DNA of 64,000 nucleotides from Paralichthys olivaceus. Its lineage: Eukaryota > Chordata > Actinopteri > Pleuronectiformes > Paralichthyidae. Location: the NCBI RefSeq assembly GCF_024713975.1, contig NC_091106.1, positions 12,317,001 through 12,381,000 of the forward strand, given 5' to 3'. Under the pieces are notes generated by a model. That model was not told the origin of the DNA. It saw nothing but the letters and a program-made list of their open reading frames with translations, and made no database searches. Shown here piece by piece: positions 43,401 through 55,462 of this stretch; within the stretch, counting starts at the first letter, position 1; every line of letters starts with the position of its first letter. The position numbers were made by a program, and so were the translations under genes.

Positions 43401-46400
43401 CTGTATAATTGAAGACATTTCTAAAGTTAATCTAATGGATCTGACTGTTTGCACTAATAGAAAACCACAATAAGTTTACAGTTTAAGTAAAAAAACTACT
43501 CACCTGTGCTGCTGGAAACTGGTCTGAAAGTTCATAAGGCTCCTCTGGAATCCAATGTCTTTGCTCTAAACACCAGAGAATCTACACAAAAAATACAAAC
43601 AAACAATAATTATACATTTTTTAAATGATCACATCAGTTTTAAATGATATGTAATTGATACTTAATATTAATAAACTACGTACCCATTCATAGGAGAGGA
43701 TCCAGCAGCCACGAGCTATGCCCAACAGAATATTGAGAGTCCGTCGGTGACCCCCAGACACCACATGAGTCGTGCTCTCACAAACTCGGTCAAGGATTAT
43801 AAAACCTCCAAGTGTTTTCACCACCTGAGCTACCGTGGTCTGCTTCCTACAAGACGTGATGAGGGTAGAAAGTATCCAACACGAACAATTAAACATTAAA
43901 TTGATTTTTTTAGCAACGGGTGATATTTTTTTATCTTTTAAATGTTTGAGGTACTTACTCAGAGGGCATGCTTGTCATCACCAATGTTCTCATTCCCTGA
44001 AACAAAAACGAAATCAATTAAACCATTACACATGCTATTGAAGAAGAATTTGTATAAGTCTGTTCAAAACGACGTAATATTTTTCACATGACTTGCTAAC
44101 AATTACAGATTTATAGAAAGTCTATAGATCTCTGACAAAAGTGTATATTCGGTGACATTTTATTGGAGCAAAAATAGAATAACTCTGCACTCCATGCTGA
44201 ACAAATATAAAATATAAAGTAGATAAAACAGTATTGAAAGTTTGTTTTTTATTTCTCAAAAACTCCTTTGGAATTCAATGCATATTCTTTTTCTTTTGGG
44301 TGAAAGCATTGTGAGCTGGTTTGGACTGTGCACTTTCAATAACCCCTTTAAATAGATGATTGCATAGAGACCAAATGGAAACTCCAACACCAAGGCCACA
44401 AGCGGGAAAAAATGTATTCAGAGCCACTGAAAAATATTGTGCTCCATCCTGCCATGTACTTTGGCCCCAGAAAGCCATCATCGACACAAACACCTGAGCA
44501 GCGCTTACAGGGACCACCGGACTCTTTCCTACTAGACTCTGATATCTGGTACTCCAGCTGCAAGTCAGGGGTTAAGGCCTGCTGCACAGTGATGCCAAAA
44601 CCGTCCACCAGCCCCCCCCCCCCAACCACCAGTCACATTAACCCTGATAAACAAGTTGGAAAGTCACTGAGTTGATTACCATCAACACATCACTGCTACA
44701 TCTGGCCTGACAGAAGATTTTATCAGAGGAAAATGTTTTGATATTCAGATTTGCTAATGATTCACTACACTAAAGATGAAATAATGAGAAGTTATTCCCT
44801 TAAGATCAGTTAACTCCAGCTTATCTAATGCAGTGAACATGTTCTGGCAGTGGCACAAGAAAACAGGCATTCAAGAATGAGCCTCCGACAAAGAGATGGT
44901 GTGAACTGCTGCAGGGCCCCCGAGCACAAATGGAGGAAATTCTTCACTCCATGACTTGGCGGCACTGATGGCGACTATTTTAGCGCCCAGTGAAATGACG
45001 TTATACAGAAAATGATGGAGGGAGATGACGATCCTGGGTCTCTGTGAAAGTGGAGTTGAAATGTAGTTTTGAGCTGTGAGAGTCAGTTAGAGATAATGTT
45101 ACCACTAAAGAACTCCTTACATAAAAACTGCCCAAAATATTCCACGGGCACATAAAGAGAACGACTCACTTCAGAGAAAATATGTCCTGTGACCGCAGTC
45201 AAACCAAACACGGCATAATGCAGAAGATCTGTGGGGAAAGATATGAACTGTGAGGAGACAAGGATGAATGATATGTGATAACTGTCTGTATTGGATTTCA
45301 AGAAATGATGTCTGGGTCATATAGTATGTGTCCATCACAGGCTGCATATCTAAAGATGGACGACTCATCTCCACTTCCAACAACTATCCAGAAATAAAAC
45401 TAACATTTCCGGTATCGGGGGGTGGAGCCACGTTAGTTGGGTCCCACCATTAATTGCAGTCGACTGATCATAAGTGTGAGTCTCAGCTGTCAATTATGAG
45501 TTTTCCGTATAGCATTAAATAACCAATTAAAACCAGACTTATTGAAAAATGTATCCTTGAACAAACATGAGTGTGATAAGAACTACACAAAATGACGCAA
45601 ACCATGTTTAATAAAAATGTAGTTGAAGAGTAATTTTGACTTTTTAGTTCATGTCCCATCTACTAACATGAAGAAGGTGGGGTTCATGAACTGTACTGCA
45701 GCCAGCCACTCTACAGTCTGTGTCTGCACAGACGACTGGGCCACCAGGGACCCCCTCTACATTTATCATTCAGCATTCTGCTGAAAATGAACAAAATAAA
45801 GTAAATTCTATTTATATATTCATTCAAGTGCATATATTCACATTGAAATAATATATATTCTATCAGTGTCAACAGCAGCAGCAGAAAACAGAAAACCTGC
45901 ACAGTTTGCAGTCAGAGTCGAGTTACATGGAATTTATCATATTTTACCATCTGCACATCAGAGGTCAGTGAGCCGTGCAGGTGTGACTCTCCACAACCCA
46001 TCACAAATGTGTTTACTAAAGCTTCTTCAATCTGAAAGCAATCTACACATCCATCTGTTATCACAATTTTCATAGAAACAAGAAAACTACAGCACGTCTG
46101 TGATGAGGCTACAATAAAGTCGACCTGAATAAGATCCCTCAGGGGGACATGACGTGATGTTTTGCTTTTTTCAGCCACAGCTTGTTGAGGTTAGCAGCGT
46201 AACGAAAACAGACGCCAGGTGCATTTCACAAGCGAGGAAGTCGTACGCCACCATCCCAGAGGCAAAACACAGGAAACCCTCAGGACCAGACAAAACCTCT
46301 CATTGAGAAGCGTCAAACGCCTACAGCTATGGAAGTGTATGACCTATGGAGGAAATACTTTAGAACTGCTTATATTTAGTTTACAGTCTAAACCTCCTAA

Positions 46401-46915
46401 TGAATGAGCACTAAGATTTCAGTCACATTCTGCCGCTGTATTAATGTTGGAAGATAAAGTATGAGCTCATTCAGTTAGTCCTTGATGGAGGAAAATAAAC
46501 TTTGTAAAGTGTAGACTGTTCTGAAGTAAGAATAAAAAAATAAAGTGTAGTATCAAAATCGCAGTATCAACTACAGGAAATCTAAATGAAATAGAATATA
46601 TATATATATATATATATATGTACCATCAACATGCATTTATTTGGTAAAACTTTGTTACTTATTGCAAAAGACATTTTAACATTTAATCATCATGACTGAC
46701 ACTAAATTGTAAAACTGCAGTTTGGTTAGACGATTAAAAACGATGTCTTCATACCTTTGTTTTGTTCACCAGTTTCTGAAGATTCTCGCTGATCTTCTGA
46801 TTGTGATTGTGAATGTCTTCCCCTTCCGAGAGGATCTCTGTTGAACCAGCTGCAACTGTACATTCATTTCCTCTGCCTACATTTGAAAACAAGACAAACA
46901 CATTTTTTTTAAAGT

Positions 46916-46946
<31 letters not shown>

Positions 46947-49900
46947 GCTTCACTCAAGCTATATAGCAGGCAGTGTCGTTGTTTGTGAAATATGCTGCTG
47001 CTTGTTACATAGGCTGAACAGCAACATTTAATGGTAAATTACTTCACCTTTTAATCAATTATTTGAATTCTTCTGGCTGATGAGTGACTATTAATTTTAT
47101 TACAAATCAATAAGATATTAATTCCAATATTCTCATACATACTCAGTCTAAATTATCAAAGGAAGTCAGTGAATATTGGAATGGTTTTAATAAGTTTAAA
47201 TCAATTTGGACCACATCAGCACAGAAAAATGCTATTTATCTATACAGCTTTTAAAAAAGGGACATTTATGTTTTCTAATAATGTAAGATTGGTTTAACAC
47301 GATAAACATAATACATAGTTCTTTTCCATCTTATACCGTTCAGTTTCAAAACTACTTTTCTTGTTCAGGGTCTTGGGGGGAGGGGGGGGGTTCAAGGCTC
47401 AGCAAGCAGGCGAATGCCGTGGAAGAGTCCCAATTATATCACATACTGAGAGACCAACAAATACACACCTACAGGCTAATAGAGCTTCAAAAGCACCTAA
47501 TTTACATGTGTTTGGATTTTAGATGAAAATCAGAATCCCACGAAGATATGAAAGAAAGACATCTCCAACCGTATAAAAAAATATACAGTACAAACACACA
47601 AGGCCTAGGTTGGTTAGAGTCTCTAAACTGACTGTAGGTGTGAGTGAATAGTTTGAATGTTTGTCTCTGTATGTTGTCCCTGTGATACACTGGCAACCTG
47701 TCTAAGGTGTACATACATCAAATATATGGGGCTTAAATTATGAGTTCGGTCTTCAGTAGACAAACACACATAGAGAAAAAGATCTTTGGACAAAAGGGCC
47801 TAATTCACATTGCAGACATCTCTTTATTCTTCTCTTCAAAATGTGACACCCAGAAATAAAATTCATCCTAAGAAAATGAAATGGAGAGATGATGTACAAA
47901 CGAAAATAGAGTATTCCCTGAAAAAAATTATCTTATGTAAACCTTTTGATATGTAAGATTACAAACAAAGCTACATAGTTTTGTTCAGTGTATAATAAAG
48001 AGGTTAACGAAGAGGTTAATTGAGGAAATGTATTCGGTATTAGTTTCTCTGTGATTAAGGTCTGCTCTAAGCTATGACAGTCTTGCTACTCACTTTCCAC
48101 GGTGTGAGATTGAACACTGACATCAGAACTTTTCTCCAGCTGTGATACTGCTTTATCCTCTGTTAACACTGCTGGCTGCACAGATGCTCGTCTTTGTTTT
48201 ACTGCATCACTTGTAGTTGTACCAGCTCTTGTGAGAGATAAGGTGCTCCGTCTCCCCCTTTTAGCCATGAGTTTTGCACTGGCACTTGAACTGTCCAGTG
48301 CAGGCAGAGATTCTTTAGCCTCCTGCTGGAGCCGACTGCTTGCATCAGACCACTGATGGAGATTTTTGCCACTCTGAGTTTCTTCTACTTTCCTCTTCTT
48401 TTTACTGATGGTCTCAGACTCGATACTTTCACTTTTTCTTTGTTTTCTCTTCTTTGAGACAGAGTTCAACTCAAAGGGAATCTGAATGCCCGTCTCCACA
48501 GGCAGATTCGTCAAGAGAGTTTTTTTAGATCTCTGCTGGTGGTTCGCTGGGGAAAAATAGTCCTCAAACACATTATCATCTCCATCAGTCGAAACTGACG
48601 CTACACTGTGAGGTGCAGCAGAGACCGTGGCAGATCGGACCAAGGCAGAAAGTGATGGTCTGGCTCGTTTGGGTGTTTTCTGTGAGAGAGAAGCAGCTTC
48701 TTTTGACAGTTCAACTCCAGCACCACCTGACGTGGCTGGTGACAAGACACAACTAGAATAATTCACATTATTAGGACAAATACTGGACTTAGTCTCTGTA
48801 AAAGATTTATCAGCTTTACTTTTTTGCTTTCCCTTCTCAGGTTTTGGGCTAGTGGATTTTATCTGTGATCGCCTTTTCTTGCTGATGTCAGATCTTGTAT
48901 CCTGGCACGGAATTTCCGATAAACGTACAGATGTTTTTTTCTCTCTCTCTTTTCTGACTGAGATCCTTGTCTTTTTTTGTCTCGTCCCCTCTTTATCCTT
49001 TGCATCCTCCAAATCAGGACATCTCAAAGGGCTTGATACTATTTTTGGCACTTCACAGCAGGGCGACACCCAGAGCTTTTCAGAATCTTTCCTGTGGCGT
49101 TTTTCAACACATCCATGATCCGTAACGTCAACTTTTGTTCTCCCTTCCTCTTTATCAGGTGAGCAGCCAGGTTCAGCAGCAGAGGCACTGGAATCATCGT
49201 CCGACTGGTCAACTGTATTATTAAAGGAAAAATAGGAATAATTAAAGGTTTTCAGCCACTCAATATAATTGTTCTTCCTTCCCTGTGTGTGCATTTGGAC
49301 TTGCAATGGCTCTCCCCGACCTTTAGAACATAAAACCACAAGCAGCTGCTTGCGCTTCACAAGCTCACACATTTAATTGTATGCTAGACACCCACTGTGA
49401 AATATTGGAAAGCCAAAGTAAACAAGTGGATGACAGTAAGACCTGTTCATGCAACCAGTTAATGGGAGCGAGATATTTTTCGTAGGAGCTGTCAGTGAAA
49501 ACAAGGGCAAAATATGAATGCCGCACATATATGAAGCTGACAACAAAGAAATGCTAATGTTGACATTTCTGCTAGTTACTGTTAGTGTCTCTCGAGGCAG
49601 AGTCTTATATATGTATGTAATCTATATCCCATTTTTCTATTTGTTAACTTTAGTCTCCAGAATCACTACTGGTTAAATAAATTGTGTATCTCTTATTTCA
49701 TGAGCTTGAGAGAATAAAATACTGTATGTAGGAATATATGAAGCACCTGCCAAGTCCAAGTAGAAATGCTATCTCCTTGGATTTCAACATTTTTCGGAAG
49801 GATGCTACCACTTCCCTCTTCAGAAACCGATCTTGGTAATTGGAAAAAAAACTGCAACTATCCACTTAGCTGTAAAAAGGAGATCACAATTTTCTTACAC

Positions 49901-51567
49901 ATTAATTTGAGGACAGTTGGTGCGCTGCCAAGAGAAGGCTTCAGTCTGGTGGGTGAGCAGGATTCAACCATTTGTGAAGCTGAAAGACAGAGACACTTGT
50001 GTGAAGTGGATGGCATTTTCAAAAGAGTTTAAATAAAGGCCTAAACAATTCATTAGCCTTAACACCTACTGCTGTGCATACCTGTGGGTGAGAGGTTTTT
50101 CCGTTTCTCTTTCATGTCTTTCAAGCGCTGTGCCATATAATTTGATCTTTGCAATGCAGGGCTGTAGACTATTCCACTCTCTTCATCGATGATGATGGGC
50201 GACACATCTGTCACTGTGGAAATAAATTAGGAGAAACTACATAATTTAGTCTTAAGTAAACATTTTCCAAAGATGTAATGATCTCTTACCCAGAGGTTGT
50301 TTAGGAGCGAGGTCTTTCATCATCTTGTCTAATTTTTTCTTCATGCGTTTGTCATTTTCAGGCGTCCTCTCTGGAGAATCTTTAGGCTGCATGCAGCGAT
50401 GCTGGGTTAATCAAACACAAAACAAACAAAAAAAAGTTTGAATACTTTCAATGCCATTAGGTTGAATAGAGCAAGTTCTCTTTTCTTTTCTTTTTTTTAG
50501 AAAAACTGACCAATGAAGTGCTGTCTCATTCAATGCAATATAACACTGGGCCAAAACAAAAATATCATAGCAAGGGAAGTGAAAGAAACTTTATCAACAT
50601 TTATTCAAGTAGGAAAGTTTCAGTCAACAAGTATGAGTGTGGGTGAGCTAAGGTTCAGGTTGAAATAAAAAGCTCATAAACTCAAATTTAATACTGTGTA
50701 AAAGCCCTATTAGTCCTGCTATATTGATTTAAAACAAGTCAACATTTCCAATAGAACCACTTGACACTCATTTACATATTCTGATTAAGTAAAGAAATTA
50801 CATCCATCAGTGTCCCTAAGTTAGTACAATGTTTGGCTTAACAGTGTTACAAGACTGATATACACAGACTGCTTCGACTGTTAAACGAACATAAACATCA
50901 CATTCGTTCATCTGACTCTACTCACTTTCTTGTTCTTCAACACAGGATTGCTTTCGTCATTTAAGGCTGGATACAACCCCTCATCCACATGCACACAGTC
51001 GTCGTAGCATCTGGACATTATTTCATCAAATATGAGTCACATTAAGGGAATCAAGTTACGATTCAATTCAAGAACAATATTTTGATTTAACCTTATAACA
51101 GCGCTATCAAAACAATATATAGCAGTATATTCCTTACCTGCCAACCCAGAGAACAGAGACGAGCCTTACATCACTTTTCTTAGCTTTTCTCCAAGTGGCC
51201 GAATGACCATTGTTGAAGACCACATGTGTGACTTGTTTATTGAATGTTTTTGATACCTGTAAAAAAGAGTAAATCTCCTGATTGTAAATATTACAGTAAC
51301 ATTTGGACAATATAATGCATATGTCTTCATGTGCCCTCTGGTCTCACCTGAGCTCCCATTTCCTGCAGCTGCTGAACGAATGGTTTTGAATAATTTGCTG
51401 TTTTGTCTGACGACCACACATCAACATAGGCAATGACATCTGCAGACACATTGAACAGAGACATAACCTTGAACACTGAACCCTGAAGTTTCACCTGGAT
51501 ATACTGCAGTTACACCAAGATAATGTACAATACCTTTAAGAACTGAGGAGTTGTGGCTTGTGGTCAT
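25462..51567 (-). CDS. mcph1: Microcephalin (MCPH1), BRCT-domain protein, 13 coding exons, 794 aa
   Basis: Microcephalin is a nuclear protein that restrains premature chromosome condensation (through condensin II) and takes part in DNA-damage signalling. Coding exons on the minus strand: 51567-51534, 51439-51348, 51256-51138, 51010-50926, 50401-50290, 50213-50082, 49212-48094, 46876-46755, 43996-43959, 43846-43684, 43581-43504, 25851-25614, 25514-25462. Phases agree throughout, giving 794 residues (human 835). The N-terminal BRCT domain (about 11-90) has [28 protein letters not shown] and [11 protein letters not shown] linker ([26 protein letters not shown]) leads to one 1,119-base exon encoding a Lys/Ser-rich central region with nuclear-localisation-like KKKRKVEE. 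The C-terminal tandem BRCT pair (about 606-794) has [34 protein letters not shown] and [14 protein letters not shown]. The 17.7-kb intron 25852-43503 contains angpt2 on the other strand, as in mammals. The UTR part of the first coding exon probably begins at 51586. Confidence 0.95.
26445..26655. repeat. Dispersed repeat pair, copy 1
   Basis: About 190 bases share strong identity with 28012-28200 (same orientation), including AAAATGTCCTGTGTG, AAGAGTCTGATCAGTCCCAT, GGGAGCTGTCAATCAAACAC and AACATCCTGCTGATTGTTCA. It is non-coding and lies in the large mcph1 intron. No family is recognised. Confidence 0.75.
28012..28200. repeat. Dispersed repeat pair, copy 2
   Basis: This is the direct-orientation partner of 26445-26655. 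The two differ by scattered substitutions and small indels, pointing to an old duplication or a transposed family. It lies upstream of angpt2 within the mcph1 intron. Confidence 0.75.
29950..30309 (+). promoter_or_regulatory. Promoter and 5' UTR of angpt2
   Basis: The 360 bases before the start codon contain a TATA-like TATTAAAAGG at about 30154-30163, which would place the start near 30185. They also contain GGAA/TTCC cores that could bind ETS factors (endothelial genes commonly use them). The leader appears to run without an intron to the ATG. The binding sites are suggestions only. Confidence 0.4.
30310..41893 (+). CDS. angpt2: Angiopoietin-2, 9 exons, 495 aa, nested in an mcph1 intron
   Basis: Angiopoietin-2 is a secreted ligand of the endothelial receptor Tie2/TEK, a context-dependent antagonist of angiopoietin-1 in vessel remodelling. 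Exons: 30310-30579, 34526-34681, 35944-36065, 36158-36396, 37119-37246, 37528-37629, 38327-38493, 40042-40172, 41721-41893. The frame is intact over 495 residues (human 496). A signal peptide ([12 protein letters not shown]) is followed by the superclustering region with [15 protein letters not shown], then a coiled coil (about 75-255: [40 protein letters not shown]). The fibrinogen-like domain (about 279-495) has [30 protein letters not shown], the calcium-site region [27 protein letters not shown] and the receptor-facing [15 protein letters not shown]. The coiled-coil sequence ([20 protein letters not shown]) resembles ANGPT2 rather than ANGPT1. The 3.9-kb first intron is the longest. Whether this is the teleost a or b copy cannot be told. 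Confidence 0.95.
36750..37015. repeat. Fish dispersed repeat fragment
   Basis: The sequence TTACCTCTGCCAGGGAGGTT, CACGGTGGCAAGGTGGAGTA, TTTTGATGGATTTTTCAAAT and GGTGAAATTTGGTGCAGATC resembles a common fish repeat ('cctccgccaaggaggttatg ... atttggtgcagatcc'). Shorter related pieces occur near 27955-28020, 28205-28260 and 32518-32540. It lies in an angpt2 intron. Confidence 0.5.
40843..40990. mobile_element. TIR repeat family, copy C (shortened)
   Basis: The end TGTATATAAAGATGGACGAC and the following CACCAAAAGTGGAGCCAAAG and GTGGCTAGCTGCTGCATAGG match the left part of copy B (57153-57797). The middle and right parts are absent or too diverged to see. It lies in the last angpt2 intron. Confidence 0.55.
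41894..42810 (+). other. 3' UTR of angpt2
   Basis: This AT-rich region, with several ATTTA and TTTTAAT motifs, ends at a canonical AATAAA at 42790-42795, giving a UTR of about 0.9 kb. Such AU-rich motifs are common in unstable mRNAs. No coding exon is present. Confidence 0.5.
44615..44628. repeat. Poly(C) run
   Basis: About a dozen consecutive C residues in an mcph1 intron; length is likely to be unreliable in assembly. Confidence 0.8.
45335..45722. mobile_element. TIR repeat family, copy D (reverse orientation)
   Basis: Reading it as given matches the reverse complement of copy B: ATATCTAAAGATGGACGACT, TCAGCTGTCAATTATGA, ATAGCATTAAATAACCAAT and GTCCCATCTACTAACATGAA, ending in CAGCCAGCCACTCTACAGTC. 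It sits in an mcph1 intron (43997-46754). Confidence 0.6.
46597..46620. repeat. (TA)n dinucleotide microsatellite
   Basis: About eleven uninterrupted AT/TA units in an mcph1 intron. Confidence 0.85.
46915..46949. repeat. (GT)n followed by poly(G) tract
   Basis: A short GT array runs directly into about 18 G residues, 40 bases from the acceptor side of an mcph1 exon (46755-46876). A second G-rich run (GGGGGGAGGGGGGGGG) lies at about 47375-47390. Both could form G-quadruplexes and are hard to sequence. Confidence 0.8.
47600..47715. repeat. Fish dispersed repeat fragment
   Basis: The run of words GAGTCTCTAAACTGACTGTA, GGTGTGAGTGAATAGTTTGA, TTGTCTCTGTATGTTGTCCC, TGTGATACACTGGCAACCTG and TCTAAGGTGTAC matches the consensus I remember for an abundant fish repeat ('...ctgtaggtgtgaatgtg...ccctgtgataggctggcgacctgtccagggtgtac'). 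It lies in an mcph1 intron. Confidence 0.65.
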
Positions 51568-51585
51568 TACTGGCCTCTAGTTCCA

Positions 51586-53160
51586 CCTACACAAAACCAA
51601 CAAAGACAGTTTTTGAGATGGAAAAAACTGCTTTCACGATGCACAGGAATTTTACTCGCATTCCTTGGTCCCGCTACTACTACTGCTTCCTTGACTGAGT
51701 TTGTCTTTGATAATGGCCATCAGTAACAGAATATTTAATTTCATAACAAAATGAGCAGTCATGTGTTATTTTGTTTAACCTCATCAAAACAAAAAAGAGA
51801 GAAACACTGGAAAGAAGAAATTAAAGTAGATTACAATGTTATCCATCCCTAGACATATATTACGAATCATACTTTTGGGCTCCACAGCATCAGATAATGA
51901 AATTCTGCATGCTGAGTTGGTCATGTGAAAAAACCTATGGAACTGAATTTGCCCATATAGATATCTTACCAGTATGCAATCCTCAAAATATTGTGATAGA
52001 GTAATTATATTGTATATGAATAACATTATTACTTAGTGCAAAAAATGCATATAATATTGTTTTCACTTAGGTCAGCTTATAATGTTTTCAAGGCCTCCAG
52101 AAAGCTTGATCTTAATGAAAGTCGGTGCTGACTTGGTCATATGACAAACCTATTTAAATGAAATTTTGGGTCTCAAATCCAAGGGCAAACAAAGTTTTAA
52201 CTTTCTGGGGGCGAGGGACTCTGTGTCTTTGACATCAGATTTAGATTAAGATAACAGTGCAGCCCAAAAGTGTGATGATCTGATACCTAATCATTCGGAT
52301 CAAGTTGAGGCTAAGTGATCGCAAACTGGCAGTTAAATGAGGACACAAAAAAATCATGACAAAAAAAATGAAGACAGACAATGTGAACTCAGTTTGATGG
52401 CTGAGGTGAAGACAGAGATGCAGAACATTTACTTAATCAAATTAAATTATGCATTTCCAAATCTGGAATAGCTGAATGACATTTAGAATGAAAAGAAGGA
52501 GACAGCCTTCTCTTCATGTGCTGCGGCACACTGTTGATGAACAGGATTTGCATAATATAATTCAATTCTACGTTGGGTTGCAGACCTTTCATTATAATTT
52601 TAAAAGTTTATAATTGTAGAATACGTGACACGTTTATAAAATATAGAACATTTTAGCTTTGGTGTGACGTTAAAAATAAAGTGGAGAGTACATGTGCAGA
52701 ATGTATCAACTCCATGAAGGCTATAAATACATTATGTTAACGAGGTGACAACACAGCGGCGGATCTTTTCCTGAACTCACTGTGACCACCACGCCTTAGA
52801 AACACACACATATATGTTTAAAGTACACACATATAATGGAGGCGTCTATTACAGTCCGCTCTGTAGCTGTCAACCGCTAAGTCGATGCTAGTTCTCCGTT
52901 TGTTTACGCGACGTTTCGCTGCTAACGTCAGGAGCTACTTTGTTAGCATCCTGCAGCTGTGGCTAACTTGAGTTAATACTTCCGTAATGTGCTGATATAT
53001 GTATAACGCGTGTTTTACAGAGTAACAGTACACCGACGGGATTACTAGTACCAGCCAGTATTACGCAGTAGTTGACGGTAACTTACTTTAAGCAGCAGAG
53101 AGGGTTAAATTGTCTAGTTTGCAAAAAGACCTGGCAACGCGGTACATAGTTCGCGCGTGC
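51586..53160 (-). promoter_or_regulatory. mcph1: mcph1 promoter, non-coding first exon and first intron
   Basis: The first coding exon is preceded by an acceptor (TTTTGTGTAG) at 51587-51596, so its UTR part begins at 51586. The matching donor is probably AAA/GTAAGT at 53087/53086, giving a non-coding first exon at about 53087-53150. The surrounding 52850-53170 interval is CpG-bearing and TATA-less. Within the intron, 51870-51965 and 52090-52215 carry related copies of a short repeat that also appears near 61475-61570 (shared AATGAAAxTxGGxGTGCTGA and GTCATxTGAxAAACC). Confidence 0.5.
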
Positions 53161-53229
53161 AGTTTGTGATGCAATGCATTCTGGGGTAAAGGGCAACGAT
53201 TGGCTGAGAGGAAAGACGTCACCTCCAAA

Positions 53230-55012
53230 CCCAGAAGTGACGGTACAGGAGACGAGGTAGTGTCCCTGAGAAGGGCCCTAAGAAGTCTACTTCAAATCCC
53301 ACCTGTCCTTTCACTGAAACTTTTACAGTTTCTGTTGACAGACAAACAAATATACTATGTTCAACAACTGATCCACACACGGTGCAATAACTATACATAC
53401 ACACACACTCCATACTTTCAAAGTTTTTACTTCATTGGCAACGAATGTCCCACTGCATCCTTGAATGTTTATAGTTTTAGTTTTTTATTTCACTTTGTAG
53501 TAAACTCTTTATACCTTACTTTTATTTTAATTGAACTATTGCACTGCTGAGCTGACCAGTTTCTTCTTGTCCAACACCCTTCATTATACTGTTGACCCTG
53601 TGCTTGCTGCATATGACAAATAAAAACTTGAAATATTATGGAATGCATTCTAGTCTGTTTTTCAGAATTAATGGAAATATTATCTTACAATTCTGAGAAA
53701 GGTTTTCATGGGGAAAATGTCACCTGTTTTTTCTGAGTAATTAATATTGCCAACCTCAAAATCCCAAGAGTCGCTTTCATTTGGCCACTTTGAGAGGATG
53801 AAGCAAACATGTCCTGCCTGTGTAGTTTCTAATATAAATGACAATGTTATTACTTGTGAGCTTTACACAGAAACCTCAGGACTTTGGAAATTGTCCAAAC
53901 GGAGAGTGCAAGGTTTTTTGAGCTATCTCGTTAATTCAAAAAAACTGAGCAGGATGTTTTTTCCTGGATTCTCATAACTGCAGGAAACTCATAAAGTTCC
54001 TGCAGTTTGCACATCGTGACTTCATTACATCAAACAAAGAAGATGGATAGTGTGAAGGTAATTTTTTGTGTGTTCTGTGAACTTTAAATCTGTCACACAT
54101 ATTTTTTTAAACCCCATTAATAAACCAGAATTAACCCTGATAACAATATTAAATATGCATGTGTCTGTGTAGTTTGGGAGATGAACTTCCAAACAATAGA
54201 ATCTTGAAAACATGAATTAGTCCAATTCCAATTAGCCTTACAGTGTTATTTCACCATTCAGCCGGGAAAACATTTTCTATCTTATCATATTATTCAGTAC
54301 AGAGACGAAAAACTTGCTTTGAAAACGGCATTTAAGGTAGTAATTTTTAAAAATCGTTTTTAAATTAAGCCTCTTTTAATCCCAACACTGTGATTATTAA
54401 AACAGGCACAAACTAATTGACTACACAGTCTCCCACATACATGCACAACTATGAGAGCATTGGTGAGAGGGACAGTGGAATGTGATCTGCATGGCTGCAC
54501 ATGTGAGGTGTCATGGAAGACATCTGAGAACTAAGACCTCAGAAATATTTACCACAGTGCTCATGATAGTGCATCAAGTGGCAGACACATTTTAATATAG
54601 GTTAAAAGCCTCACATAAACACATTTTACATTTTTATTCATTAAACCCCTCTTTAGTATATTGAACAATCTTTATTACACTTTATCTCTATAAGTCATTC
54701 AATAAATATTCAATCAATATCCACAGAAGACAACTGGACCCTGTGTTTGTCTTCACTAAGCTCACACACTGATTCCACAGCACAAATGCCATAAATACAA
54801 AAGTAGTGATAAAATGTGAGAAATACAACATCAGCAGTCTACTTTTAGAAATTATTTTACACGTGTCTCATTTGAAACAAAATGTATCATTTTTCAATAC
54901 AGACAATCTCATGACAAAATAAATGAGAAAACATGCAGATTGTAGGAATGTTTTTTTTTAATAGGGCACAAGCCTTGAGAACAGTTTCTTTGCTCCAGGA
55001 GGGATGAAGACC
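53230..55012. other. Intergenic DNA between mcph1 and the NPY receptor
   Basis: No gene is recognised. The stretch 53530-53635 ends in ATATGACAAATAAAAACTTGAAA and resembles the 3' tail of a fish retroposon; no coding remnant is visible. Minus-strand AATAAA signals at 54633-54638, 54671-54676 and 55013-55018 are candidates for the 3' end of the receptor mRNA. Confidence 0.4.
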
Positions 55013-55462
55013 TTTATTCTGAAGGGGTCTCCTTCATTCTACCATAGATGTTCAGTTGAGTGGAGGTATATCGACTGTCCCATATTTTTTTCTATATCCA
55101 CCAAAATAGAACTTCACTGAAAATATTTTAAAATGTCATCGTAAGAAAGTCATTGGTTTTAATAATACAGTTAATGGTGGCCTCTCTCTGATTATCTTCT
55201 TCCTGATCATCTGAGCTGACCTCATACATATTAGTTTAAGTAACACATTCTTTTGAATCTGTACATTTTTCACGTCAACACACTCCTTAAGAACAGAGTT
55301 ACTGCAGAATAAGATAAACCAACATTACTGCACACGTCACTTGAAACCCACTGACAAAAATGTTTCACATGTTGCATCACTATCTAACCTGTTATTGAAG
55401 GTTAGAGCTACATCAGTACAGTTTACAACTCCAGCAGTGTCCTGTAGGCTGCAGCAGTAAAG

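Noticed and set aside
48852-49118. Plus-strand frame in the mcph1 region
   Set aside because: It is the antisense shadow of the large central mcph1 exon.
53200-53550. A 116-codon plus-strand frame at the mcph1 promoter
   Set aside because: It has no recognisable domain, begins at a non-ATG codon and runs into retroposon-tail-like sequence.
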